Assembly (NCBI GenBank): GCA_009910795.1
Contig: VMEE01000100.1
Coordinates: 1-26,570, forward strand
Reading direction: 5' to 3'
DNA: 26,570 bases
Source: Dehalobacter sp. CP
GTDB lineage: Bacteria > Bacillota_B > Desulfitobacteriia > Desulfitobacteriales > Syntrophobotulaceae
In this document: positions 15,292-22,653 of the stretch, piece after piece
Layout: each line of letters opens with the position of its first letter
Position numbering within the stretch: position 1 is the first letter of the stretch
The notes under the pieces: generated by a model
Seen by the model: only the letters and a program-made list of their open reading frames with translations
What the model was told of the DNA's origin: nothing
Databases searched by the model: none
Position numbers and translations under genes: made by a program

Positions 15292-16278
15292 ATGACCGAT
15301 TTCTGGAACGATGAGCAGGAACTCAAAGAGCAGCTTCTACACGTGAGCAGTACCATCGAAAATACGGTGGCCACTGCTCATGGCTTTATCCGTCCGATTT
15401 TACTCGACCATGTCCAGTCGGTGGGAAAAATGCTGCGACCAGCACTGGTCTTGATTACAAGCGCTCTAGGCGAGCACTCGATCACCGAGGATGCCGTCAG
15501 GGTTGGGTCGGTTATTGAACTGATTCATTTGGCCTCTCTTGTGCATGACGATATTATTGACTCCGCCTCCAAGCGCAGAGGCAAATCCACGGTCTACGCC
15601 AAGGTAGGAGCCAAGCAGGCGGTCCTCGCCGGTGATTTTCTCTTGGCGAAAGCCTTGCTGCTGACAAGCGGCAAAGAACGGGGAATGGACAGCAGGGTGG
15701 TCTCTGCCGCTCTCTCCCGCTTGTGTGAAAGCGAGCTTGACCAGGATGCAGGGCAAGGTGATTTCCTCATCTCTCGACACACCTACCTCCGAAGGATTGC
15801 AGGAAAAACGGCAAGTCTGTTCGCATTGAGTTGTTATTCGGGTGTTGCATTGCAGGAAGCACCTCCGGTCAAGCAGATGCTGTGTCATAGAATCGGGTAC
15901 TGCATGGGTATGGCCTTCCAAATCCAAGACGACGTTCTCGATTATGCAGGAAGTTCATCCAAGCTTGGTAAGCAGACAGGCAATGACTTGAAGTGCGGGA
16001 TCCCCACCCTGCCGCTCATCTATGCCTTGGACCAGGAACAACGGAATGGAGGGGCGGAATTGCGGGATCTACTGCTTAGTTCTACAGTTCCATTAAAAGA
16101 AAAAACCGTAAAACAGGCGCTGGTCTTGGTTGAATCTTTGGGTGGTGTACAAAAAGCAGAAATTCTTGCAGAATCATACAAGATGCGTGCGCTCTCGGAC
16201 ATCAAGCGGCTTGCGCATCCTCAGGTTGAGAGACAGCTTGGCAATCTCTTTGCCAAATTATCGAAGCGCTCTGTATAA
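15292..16278 (+). CDS. Long-chain polyprenyl diphosphate synthase
   Basis: The enzyme condenses isopentenyl diphosphate units into an all-trans prenyl chain, normally the side chain of menaquinone or demethylmenaquinone. The 328-residue protein has both aspartate-rich motifs: DDIID at 86-90 (in LVHDDIIDSASKRRGK) and DDVLD at 213-217 (in QIQDDVLDY). A small residue, Ala81, lies five positions before the first motif, where long-chain enzymes leave room for the growing product. This points to a chain of roughly seven or more units, not farnesyl. It starts six bases after the dehydrogenase stop, with AGGAAGG across the junction, so the two are co-transcribed. That arrangement ties quinone supply to the quinone-reducing enzyme. 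The exact chain length is not predictable. Confidence 0.92.
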   Translation: MTDFWNDEQELKEQLLHVSSTIENTVATAHGFIRPILLDHVQSVGKMLRPALVLITSALGEHSITEDAVRVGSVIELIHLASLVHDDIIDSASKRRGKSTVYAKVGAKQAVLAGDFLLAKALLLTSGKERGMDSRVVSAALSRLCESELDQDAGQGDFLISRHTYLRRIAGKTASLFALSCYSGVALQEAPPVKQMLCHRIGYCMGMAFQIQDDVLDYAGSSSKLGKQTGNDLKCGIPTLPLIYALDQEQRNGGAELRDLLLSSTVPLKEKTVKQALVLVESLGGVQKAEILAESYKMRALSDIKRLAHPQVERQLGNLFAKLSKRSV

Positions 16279-16286
16279 GGATTTGC

Positions 16287-16559
16287 ATGAACACGATACA
16301 CGATGATCACGACTCGGACCTCACAGGAGAGCAGCGTGCTTTCCATGAGGCGTATGATACTACGCTGCATTATTTGAGAACCAGACAAAAAATCAGCCCC
16401 CTGAATATGATAGACCTTGAAGGTGAGTATTATCACCTGACCGTCTACGAGGGTCAGGATTGGGGAGGCAGGGGCGTATTGAAAAATGCAGAGATACAAG
16501 GGCAAATCTACGCCTATCTGGCGTTCATGAATCAACTTAAGAAGGAGCAAGGGCTATAG
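16287..16559 (+). CDS. Small acidic protein of unknown function
   Basis: I do not recognise this 90-residue protein. It begins only eight bases after the prenyl synthase stop, with AAGGA ahead of its ATG, so it is the last gene of the ndh operon. It has an acidic, His/Asp-rich N-terminus (NTIHDDHDSDLTG), a Tyr-rich middle (LEGEYYHLTVYEGQDWGGRG) and a short C-terminal helix. There is no signal peptide, membrane helix or cysteine. Its stop codon lies inside the left arm of the terminator hairpin. Position suggests a link to quinone or NADH metabolism, but this is guilt by association only. Confidence 0.7.
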   Translation: MNTIHDDHDSDLTGEQRAFHEAYDTTLHYLRTRQKISPLNMIDLEGEYYHLTVYEGQDWGGRGVLKNAEIQGQIYAYLAFMNQLKKEQGL

Positions 16560-16578
16560 GAGCACTCTCCTACAGCCC
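16551..16578. terminator. Hairpin shared by two converging genes
   Basis: A 12-position stem with one mismatch (GGGCTATAGGAG facing CTCCTACAGCCC) has a CACT loop. It contains the stop of the 90-residue gene and ends ten bases before the stop of the converging DUF438 gene. A perfect 16-bp palindrome (16584-16599) follows, over that second stop. No T-run is present. Confidence 0.55.
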
Positions 16579-16587
16579 TCTGACTGC

Positions 16588-17811
16588 TCAGCTGAGCAGG
16601 GTCTTCTGTCCCTCCAGACTCCTCAGGGAGGAAATCTCTTCCGTCACTTCCACGACTCCCAAATACTCCTGCTTCTCATTGCGGACTGCAAAGTAACGAA
16701 TCAGGATGAACATGGTGCCTTTCTGGATCCAGAAGGATTCACTGTCCTTCAGACCGGCCTTGAAATCCTCGACCAGCTTCTCGACGACAGCCAGGCTCTT
16801 GGGAGGATGGCAGTGAGCTACTTCGCGTCCAACGATGCTGCGGGTACGTGGGAAAACCCTGTCCTTTCCTTCGCTGAAATAGCGGACCTTGTCATCGGCA
16901 CCAACAAAGGTGACATCGCCTGGAAGCGTGTTGAGCATCCAAGTCAACTCTTCGAGGTTAAGATGGCCGCTGGGCAGCACGATCTCTCCACTTGTCTCCT
17001 GTTTTGGAGCAAAGTCCTCTTTGCCGCTCATACTTGCATTCCAGCGGTACCAGGTCAAGGCATCAGAAGGACTTGCACCCTCGATTCCTCCGTTGAAACA
17101 GTATCCGATATCAGCGCTGTCACGGGCGACCGTAAGCCAGGAATCACCATCCATTACACCTGAGAGCATCGGCATGAGGATGTTGTTCTCCTTGTTGATC
17201 ATGCCCAGTACCTGTTCGATCAACTTGTCCAGTGAGGCTTCTTGTACAGTCCCCTCAGTCTCAAGACTGCGAATGCAGGATTTCCAAAGATCGCGAATCT
17301 CATCGTCCACCCCCCACATAACCTTCGGAGGAGCAGTGATCCCGGCTTTCTCCATATAGGGGAAGAAGAGATTCTCTTTTCGGGCATAGTGCTTGTCGAG
17401 CTTGCTCAGGCTCTTCAGCTCTGCAAGCAGATTCGCTTTGGCGGCTTCACTCTTGTCCTGTTTGTAGGCTTTTACAGCGTTGCTGAACTCGGTATTAATG
17501 AAACTCGTCAGCCCCTCGTTCTCCTTGATGAAAACAAATGCCGGATGACCGGGTGTCTTGTCGGCTTGCTTGCCCTGATGAATCTCTTCAATGCTACCGC
17601 CAAAGACCGAGGCGTGTACATCACAGAGCTTCTGGACCTGCTCTACAACAATGGCACCGCTTTCCATGAGCTTGCGTTCGGCTGCAGCCAACTCCTCTGC
17701 ACTCACCGTGCCGAATTCAGCCTCGAAAGCCTTCTTCACTTCATCACTGGAAGCGCCACTGTGCAGTCTTTCTATGATTTCCTTCAGCCTCTGAATTTTC
17801 TTATCGTCCAT
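16588..17811 (-). CDS. DUF438 / hemerythrin-like / PAS domain protein
   Basis: This 407-residue soluble protein combines three parts. An N-terminal DUF438 helical domain covers about 1-75. A four-helix hemerythrin-like region at roughly 80-230 has candidate metal ligands in CDVHASVFGG, GHPAFVFIKEN, LDKHYARKENLFFPY and KENNILMPM. A PAS-like domain occupies roughly 290-395 (LPGDVTFVGADDKVRYFSEGKDRVFPRTRSIVGR). The set is known from anaerobes and suggests sensing or handling of oxygen, nitric oxide or a redox ligand, but no output domain is attached. AAGGAGA upstream supports the ATG at 17811. A near-ideal promoter precedes it. Function remains inferred. Confidence 0.85.
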   Translation of the reverse strand: MDDKKIQRLKEIIERLHSGASSDEVKKAFEAEFGTVSAEELAAAERKLMESGAIVVEQVQKLCDVHASVFGGSIEEIHQGKQADKTPGHPAFVFIKENEGLTSFINTEFSNAVKAYKQDKSEAAKANLLAELKSLSKLDKHYARKENLFFPYMEKAGITAPPKVMWGVDDEIRDLWKSCIRSLETEGTVQEASLDKLIEQVLGMINKENNILMPMLSGVMDGDSWLTVARDSADIGYCFNGGIEGASPSDALTWYRWNASMSGKEDFAPKQETSGEIVLPSGHLNLEELTWMLNTLPGDVTFVGADDKVRYFSEGKDRVFPRTRSIVGREVAHCHPPKSLAVVEKLVEDFKAGLKDSESFWIQKGTMFILIRYFAVRNEKQEYLGVVEVTEEISSLRSLEGQKTLLS

Positions 17812-17840
17812 GATTTCTCCTTCTCATTTAATATCCTACT

Positions 17841-17869
17841 ATTATAGTATGATAAAAAGCGCCTCGCAA
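17841..17869 (-). promoter_or_regulatory. Promoter of the DUF438 gene
   Basis: Minus-strand TTGCGA (17869-17864) and a perfect TATAAT (17846-17841) are exactly 17 bases apart. Transcription would start near 17834, leaving a 23-base leader. The -35 lies inside the loop of the terminator of the upstream CBS gene. Confidence 0.65.
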
Positions 17870-17881
17870 GGGAAGCGCTTT
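17856..17881 (-). terminator. Terminator of the CBS-domain gene
   Basis: AAAGCGC and GCGCTTT form a 7-bp stem around a 12-base loop. On the minus strand the right arm runs into TTTTTATC, a good T-tract, 32 bases past the CBS stop. Confidence 0.7.
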
Positions 17882-17912
17882 CTTGAAAAAAGAACAGAAT
17901 GTATGCTTCAGG

Positions 17913-18356
17913 TCAGTAGGCATTCGTGATGTAGTGCTCAAGCTCGCCGATCTGGAAATCGCGTTCTTCCAAGGCCGCCTTGACCACATCCCCGATGGAT
18001 ATCATGCCGATGACCTTCTCACCATCAACAACCGGAAGGTGACGGAAGCGACCTGCGGTCATAAGCTGCAGGCAGTCCTCACTGCTTTGATGTGGCTTGA
18101 CATAGGTTACTCCGGTCGTCATCACCTCGCGCACCTTGATGGAACCGGTATTGAGATGCTCAAGTCTCTTGGAGAAATGCCGGATGATGTCTCTTTCAGA
18201 GAGGATTCCCTTGATGTCACCCTGCTCGTTGAGTACCAACAATGCACCGATTTTGTGCTCGGTCAGTTTCAAGAGTGCATGAGAAAGGGCATCATCGGGT
18301 CCGATGCTGATTACCGTACTCCCTTTTTGATCCAGAATCGATTGTACATTTGCCAT
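17913..18356 (-). CDS. Two-CBS-domain protein
   Basis: The 147-residue protein is made of a CBS pair, about residues 8-62 (ending DIKGILSERDIIR) and 78-132 (ending KVIGMISIGDVVK). Such pairs bind adenosine nucleotides or S-adenosylmethionine and usually regulate a partner. The two 'G-(I/M)-(L/I)-S-x-x-D' loops are well conserved. There is no attached enzyme or membrane part. A strong ribosome site, GGAGGT five bases before the ATG, supports the start. It is upstream of the DUF438 gene but separated from it by a terminator and a promoter, so the two need not be co-expressed. The partner is unknown. Confidence 0.93.
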   Translation of the reverse strand: MANVQSILDQKGSTVISIGPDDALSHALLKLTEHKIGALLVLNEQGDIKGILSERDIIRHFSKRLEHLNTGSIKVREVMTTGVTYVKPHQSSEDCLQLMTAGRFRHLPVVDGEKVIGMISIGDVVKAALEERDFQIGELEHYITNAY

Positions 18357-18457
18357 ACATTACCTCCACTATGTCAATCTACGCGTCTTATCTATTTCAA
18401 GCGTACCCCACCGTTTTCAATTACGCAAGATAATTGTGCTCACTGCGACAGAAATCC

Positions 18458-18502
18458 CTACTAAATTAGTAGAATAGCTATTTTTCTATCTATAGAAAAA
18501 TA
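18458..18502. promoter_or_regulatory. Two palindromes upstream of the split permease
   Basis: CTACTAA-A-TTAGTAG (18458-18472) has perfect 7-bp arms. TATTTTTCTAT-CT-ATAGAAAAATA (18479-18502) has perfect 11-bp arms. They lie in the CBS-permease divergent gap, too far upstream to be coding, and are candidate regulator-binding sites. The AT-rich 11-bp arms could also form a cruciform. Confidence 0.55.
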
Positions 18503-18530
18503 TATGATGTAACATTATACAGGTATATTG

Positions 18531-18559
18531 TTGCCATAGGCAAATATTTTTGTTATATA
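18531..18559 (+). promoter_or_regulatory. Candidate promoter of the permease genes with overlapping inverted repeat
   Basis: TTGCCA (18531-18536) and TATATA (18554-18559) are 17 bases apart. The -35 forms the left arm of TTGCC-ATA-GGCAA, a possible operator. Confidence 0.4.
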
Positions 18560-18582
18560 TGTAGGAGAAAGGAATACCATCG

Positions 18583-19068
18583 ATGAACATCATTTTATAT
18601 AGTGCAACCGTTGCACTGCTGCTTCTCTCTTTTGTAAAAGACCGAGAGAAAACCCGCAAGGCTTTACTGAAAGCATGGAAGGCGTTTGAAAACATTCTTC
18701 CCCAGTTTCTGGTCGTCATCCTGCTCGTCAGTCTGTTGCTCAGCCTGCTCGACCACCGGATGATTCTCAGAATAATCGGTTCTGAATCCGGTTGGCTGGG
18801 AGTGCTGCTTGCAGCCATCGTAGGGGCGGTCACCCTGATTCCCGGATTTGTCGCCTTCCCCACTGCGGCTCTTTTAGTCAACGGAGGAGCCGGGTACATG
18901 CAAATCGGGGCGTTCATCTCAACGTTGATGATGGTCGGCATCGTCACCCTTCCGGTGGAAATGCAGTACTTCGGCAAAAAGCTTGCACTCTATCGCAACG
19001 CTCTTGCGTTTGTTTTTTCGTTCCTTGTGGCCTTCGTCATCGGGCAGGTCATGGAGGCAGTAGTATGA
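18583..19068 (+). CDS. Permease half-protein, N-terminal partner (COG0701/ArsP-like)
   Basis: This 161-residue membrane protein has about four helices: near 1-17, 42-60, 70-105 and 110-160. The stretch VTLIPGFVAFPTAALLVNGG, followed by ISTLMMVGIVTLPVEMQYFG, parallels the repeat unit of the large permease family containing ArsP. It ends inside the start of a second half-protein through an ATGA overlap, so both are made together and probably form one transporter. The cysteine-containing motif of arsenical ArsP permeases is absent, so the substrate need not be arsenic. AAAGG upstream supports the ATG. The split form is an arrangement to note, not evidence of a broken gene, because both halves have their own sites. 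Confidence 0.8.
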   Translation: MNIILYSATVALLLLSFVKDREKTRKALLKAWKAFENILPQFLVVILLVSLLLSLLDHRMILRIIGSESGWLGVLLAAIVGAVTLIPGFVAFPTAALLVNGGAGYMQIGAFISTLMMVGIVTLPVEMQYFGKKLALYRNALAFVFSFLVAFVIGQVMEAVV

Positions 19069-19601
19069 AGCATTTTGTGAAGCGCTATCGCTCATTCTTG
19101 ATTGTATCGGTGGTCCTGTTACTTGCCGGTCTTTTCAATAAGGAGCTTGGACAGCAGGTACTGAGCACAACGGCATACCAACTCAAGGAGATGCTGTTGG
19201 TGATTCCTCCCATTTTCGTGCTCCTCGGGCTTCTGGACATCTGGGTTCCCAAGCAGACCATGGTCAAATACATGGGGGAAGGCAGCGGCTTGAAAGGAAT
19301 ACTGCTCGCCCTTTTCATCGGTTCAGCTGCAGCAGGTCCCCTCTACGGAGCCTTCCCGGTGGCTGCCGTGTTCATGAGAAAAGGGGTGAAGTTCTCCAAC
19401 ATCCTGATCTTCCTCGGAGCCTGGTCCACCACCAAGATTCCGATGATCCTGTTTGAATTCTCTGCACTCGGTCTTCCCTTCGCCCTAACCCGGCTGCTCG
19501 TCGATATTCCGGGCATCATCATCATCGCCTACCTGCTTCAGGCATTGATGGGGAAAAAGGAGATAGAGAGCATCTATACGAAAGCGATGCAAAACAGCTA
19601 A
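19065..19601 (+). CDS. Permease half-protein, C-terminal partner (COG0701/ArsP-like)
   Basis: The 178-residue protein has about four to five helices. Its motif GSAAAGPLYGAFPVAAVFMRKG, then LGAWSTTKIPMILFEFSALG, matches the conserved repeat of ArsP-like permeases, in which a GPL-x-x-x-PVAA stretch lines the path. The ATG at 19065 overlaps the stop of the first half (ATGA) and has GGAGG upstream. The frame is open further upstream but that part lies over the partner gene. Its stop codon overlaps the stop of the convergent regulator gene by four bases. Export of a small molecule is likely; the substrate is unknown. Confidence 0.82.
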   Translation: MKHFVKRYRSFLIVSVVLLLAGLFNKELGQQVLSTTAYQLKEMLLVIPPIFVLLGLLDIWVPKQTMVKYMGEGSGLKGILLALFIGSAAAGPLYGAFPVAAVFMRKGVKFSNILIFLGAWSTTKIPMILFEFSALGLPFALTRLLVDIPGIIIIAYLLQALMGKKEIESIYTKAMQNS

Positions 19602-20317
19602 TCGACCATAACCGAGAGGCCGACCAGACGCTCAAGGTCCAGGATGCGTACCACCTTCTGCCCGACGAGCTCGACCAAGCCCTCTTCCTCGAACTGAACC
19701 AGCTTGCGACTGAGCGTCTCGCGGGCCAGCCCAAGATAATTAGCCAACCCTTCCCTGCTCAGGGGAAGGGTTATTTCAAGATAAGGTCCGTTGTAACGGC
19801 CGTAGGGCTGCTTGAATTCAAGCAACAGGCTTGCAATTCTGAGGTCGGCATTCCTGCCTCCCATGCTCTGCATCGCCGTTTCAAGGCGGCTCATCCGGTT
19901 CGCCATCGCCTCGATGATTTGCAGTGCAACCGAGCTGTGTTTTTCAAGCAACGATGCGAACTGCGCCTTGCTGAGGATGCAGACGTGTGTCTCCTCCAAC
20001 GCCTCGACCGTGTAGGGAACCCTCTCTTCGGTAAACAGAAATCGTGCTCCGTAGTAGTCGTTTGCAGGAAAGATGTATAATATCTGCTCCCTGCCGTCGG
20101 CATTGGTCCGGTATGCCTTGGCACTACCCTCGCGGATTACCGTGAAACCCTTTGCTAAATCCCCCTCCCTCACCAGTATCTCTCCTTTCTGAAAGCTCCG
20201 ATGCTCCATCTGGGCGGTTAGGGCATGCACCGCCACCGGTTCAAGGGAGGCGAAGAGGGGGACGCTGCGTATACAGCGGTCGTTTGTGCAATTCTGGCAC
20301 TGACTGGCGGCTTCCAT
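19598..20317 (-). CDS. Crp/Fnr-family regulator with N-terminal cysteine cluster (FNR-like)
   Basis: The 239-residue protein has a cyclic-nucleotide-binding-type beta barrel (about 20-130), a dimer helix (130-150) and a winged helix-turn-helix (186-217). Four cysteines, C7-x2-C10-x4-C15 plus C113, match the layout of E. coli FNR, whose cysteines hold an oxygen-sensitive [4Fe-4S] cluster. They are the only cysteines in the protein. The recognition helix RETLSR (199-204) keeps the E-x-x-S-R of FNR together with the Arg of CRP. AGGAG supports the ATG at 20317; a TTG at 20341 is less likely. It is divergent from pfl, with a palindrome between them, and probably activates pfl when oxygen is absent. 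Confidence 0.9.
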   Translation of the reverse strand: MEAASQCQNCTNDRCIRSVPLFASLEPVAVHALTAQMEHRSFQKGEILVREGDLAKGFTVIREGSAKAYRTNADGREQILYIFPANDYYGARFLFTEERVPYTVEALEETHVCILSKAQFASLLEKHSSVALQIIEAMANRMSRLETAMQSMGGRNADLRIASLLLEFKQPYGRYNGPYLEITLPLSREGLANYLGLARETLSRKLVQFEEEGLVELVGQKVVRILDLERLVGLSVMVD

Positions 20318-20343
20318 TCCAACTCCTAGTGAAATACTCAATT

Positions 20344-20359
20344 TGTGATTTCAATCACA
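20344..20359. promoter_or_regulatory. Crp/Fnr-type operator upstream of pfl
   Basis: TGTGAT-TTCA-ATCACA fits both the CRP pattern TGTGA-N6-TCACA and the N4 spacing of FNR sites. Its centre, 20351.5, is 41.5 bases before the +1 predicted from the pfl -10 box, the classic class II activator position. Confidence 0.75.
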
Positions 20360-20374
20360 GTACAAATACTGTGA
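20355..20374. promoter_or_regulatory. Second overlapping palindrome upstream of pfl
   Basis: TCACAGTA-CAAA-TACTGTGA has perfect 8-bp arms and shares five bases with the first operator. Its centre (-28.5) lies where RNA polymerase binds, so occupation would be expected to repress. Whether the same or another protein binds is unknown. Confidence 0.6.
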
Positions 20375-20378
20375 ACAT

Positions 20379-20386
20379 GGTATACC
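20379..20386 (+). promoter_or_regulatory. -10 element of the pfl promoter
   Basis: TATACC (20381-20386), part of the palindrome GGTATACC, is the best -10. No -35 like TTGACA lies 17 bases upstream, as expected for an activator-dependent promoter. The predicted start is 20393. Confidence 0.45.
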
Positions 20387-20431
20387 AAAGTCAAGAAAAG
20401 TATACGAGAAACGTGTGAAAGAGGAAACACC

Positions 20432-22642
20432 ATGAACGATAGAGAAGACCGGAAGTACGAAATCGACACAAGATCCTTCATTGTTGAGCATTATACACCG
20501 TACGATGGAGATGCATCCTTTTTGCAAGGGCCTACGGAACGCACCCGTAAGCTTTGGGACAAGCTCAAGGCATTGCTTGCAGTCGAACGCCAACGAGGCG
20601 GCATGTACGATATCGACGAAAAAACCATCTCCACCATCACCAGTCATAGAAGCGGCTATATCGACCAGGAGCTCGAACAGATTGTCGGCCTACAGACCGA
20701 CGAGCCCCTGAAGCGAGCCATCATGCCATTCGGAGGCATCAGGTTGGTGCATACCGAACTGCAGGCCTATGACAGGACCTTGCCCGAGGACGTGGATAAG
20801 GTATTCTCCTACCGAAAGACTCACAACGACGGTGTTTTCGATGTCTATACCACCGAAATGAAGAAAGTCCGCCACAGTGGAATCATCACCGGACTTCCCG
20901 ATGCATACGGGAGGGGACGGATCATCGGCGACTACCGCCGCGTCCCTCTCTATGGTGTCGATTTCCTGATCGAGCAGAAAAAGCAGGCCAAACAACAGTA
21001 CACCTTCGACGCGATGACTGAAGCGGTTATTCGCGACCGAGAGGAGCTCAGCGAGCAAATCCGCTCCCTTGCCGAACTCAAGGAAATGGCGCTCTCCTAC
21101 GGCTATGACATTTCCGGACCTGCCAAGAACACCAAGGAGGCCATTCAGTGGCTGTACTTTGCCTTTCTTGCAGCAACAAAGGAGCAGAATGGAGCTGCGA
21201 TGAGCCTTGGGCGCGTCTCCACCTTCCTTGACATCTATGCCGAGCAGGACCTGAAGGCAGGAACGTTCAACGAGGCGGAAATCCAGGAGTTGGTCGACCA
21301 CTTCATCATGAAGCTCAGAATCATCCGATTTCTCCGAACTCCGGCCTACGACCAGCTGTTCAGCGGCGACCCCACCTGGGTAACCGAATCCATTGCAGGC
21401 ATGTGCCATGATGGAAGACACATGGTCACCAAGATGAGTTATCGCTTCCTCCATAGCCTGACCAACCTCGGGCCTGCTCCCGAGCCGAATCTCACGGTAC
21501 TGTGGAGTCAGAAACTTCCCCAGGACTTCAAGGACTTCTGTGCAAAGCTCTCCATCGAAACCTCTTCGATCCAGTATGAGAATGACGATCTGATGAGAGC
21601 GGACTACGGGGATGACTATGGCATCGCCTGCTGCGTATCCGCGATGCGCATCGGAAAACAAATGCAGTTCTTCGGCGCCCGGGTGAATCTTGCCAAGACG
21701 TTGCTCTATGCAATCAACGGCGGCCGTGATGAGAAGAGCGGAGAGCAGATCGGTCCCACCTTGGCACCCATCACGGATGAGTACCTCGACTATGCAACGG
21801 TGATGGACCGCTTCGAGGCGATGAGCAGCTGGCTTGCAAAGCTCTACATCGACACGCTGAATGTCATCCATTACATGCACGACAAATACAGCTATGAACG
21901 ATTGGAGATGGCTTTGCACGACGAACAGATAGTCAGAACCATGGCGGGCGGCATTGCGGGGCTGAGCGTTGTTGCCGACAGCCTGTCAGCCATCAAGCAT
22001 GCCAAGGTCAAACCGATCAGGGATGAGAGCGGCCTCGCCGTCGACTTTGAGATCGAGGGAGATTATCCCTCGTATGGCAATGACGATGACCGCGTCGATT
22101 CCATCGCCCGGGAGTTGGTGAAATCATTCATGCAGAAAATGAAGAGGCATACCACCTATCGGCAGAGCATCCCCACCCTCTCGGTACTGACCATCACCAG
22201 CAATGTGGTGTATGGAAAGAAAACCGGGTCAACCCCCGACGGCAGGAAGGCGGGCGAACCGTTCGCTCCTGGAGCGAACCCGATGCACGGTCGTGACAAG
22301 AAGGGTTGTGTCGCCAGCATGAAGAGCGTGGCAAAGCTGCCGTACGCCTATGCACAGGACGGCATCAGCTACACCTTCTCCATCGTTCCTTCCACCCTTG
22401 GAAAGAACAAGGAGATGCAGACAGCCAACCTGACCACCCTCATGGATGGCTACTTCGCCCAGACAGGGCATCACATCAACGTGAACGTCATGGAGAAAAG
22501 CACCCTGCTGGATGCCATGGATCACCCTGAGAAGTATCCCCAGCTGACAATCAGGGTCAGCGGGTACGCGGTCAACTTCATCAAGCTCACCCGCGAGCAG
22601 CAGCTTGACGTCATTCACCGCACCTTCCACGAATCCCTGTAA
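20432..22642 (+). CDS. pflB: Pyruvate formate-lyase (formate C-acetyltransferase)
   Basis: PFL splits pyruvate with CoA into acetyl-CoA and formate during fermentation. The 736-residue protein has the tandem catalytic cysteines Cys400-Cys401 ([12 protein letters not shown]), which separate true PFL from other glycyl-radical enzymes. The radical-bearing glycine is Gly711 in RVSGYAVNF near the C-terminus. The loops PFGGIR and [10 protein letters not shown] and the segment [13 protein letters not shown] also fit PFL. GAGGAA seven bases before the ATG supports the start. Its activating enzyme follows 11 bases later in the same operon. Control by the divergent FNR-like regulator is inferred from the operator. 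The enzyme is oxygen-sensitive, which fits an anaerobic host. Confidence 0.97.
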   Translation: MNDREDRKYEIDTRSFIVEHYTPYDGDASFLQGPTERTRKLWDKLKALLAVERQRGGMYDIDEKTISTITSHRSGYIDQELEQIVGLQTDEPLKRAIMPFGGIRLVHTELQAYDRTLPEDVDKVFSYRKTHNDGVFDVYTTEMKKVRHSGIITGLPDAYGRGRIIGDYRRVPLYGVDFLIEQKKQAKQQYTFDAMTEAVIRDREELSEQIRSLAELKEMALSYGYDISGPAKNTKEAIQWLYFAFLAATKEQNGAAMSLGRVSTFLDIYAEQDLKAGTFNEAEIQELVDHFIMKLRIIRFLRTPAYDQLFSGDPTWVTESIAGMCHDGRHMVTKMSYRFLHSLTNLGPAPEPNLTVLWSQKLPQDFKDFCAKLSIETSSIQYENDDLMRADYGDDYGIACCVSAMRIGKQMQFFGARVNLAKTLLYAINGGRDEKSGEQIGPTLAPITDEYLDYATVMDRFEAMSSWLAKLYIDTLNVIHYMHDKYSYERLEMALHDEQIVRTMAGGIAGLSVVADSLSAIKHAKVKPIRDESGLAVDFEIEGDYPSYGNDDDRVDSIARELVKSFMQKMKRHTTYRQSIPTLSVLTITSNVVYGKKTGSTPDGRKAGEPFAPGANPMHGRDKKGCVASMKSVAKLPYAYAQDGISYTFSIVPSTLGKNKEMQTANLTTLMDGYFAQTGHHINVNVMEKSTLLDAMDHPEKYPQLTIRVSGYAVNFIKLTREQQLDVIHRTFHESL

Positions 22643-22653
22643 GGAGGCAAACC

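Noticed and set aside
18792..19601. A longer 269-residue reading of the second permease half
   Set aside because: The first ~91 residues overlap the first permease gene in another frame and are not hydrophobic; the ATG at 19065 has a ribosome site and the ATGA overlap.
20690..21919. Minus-strand frame (409 aa) opposite pflB
   Set aside because: Antisense shadow of a conserved enzyme with no motif of its own.
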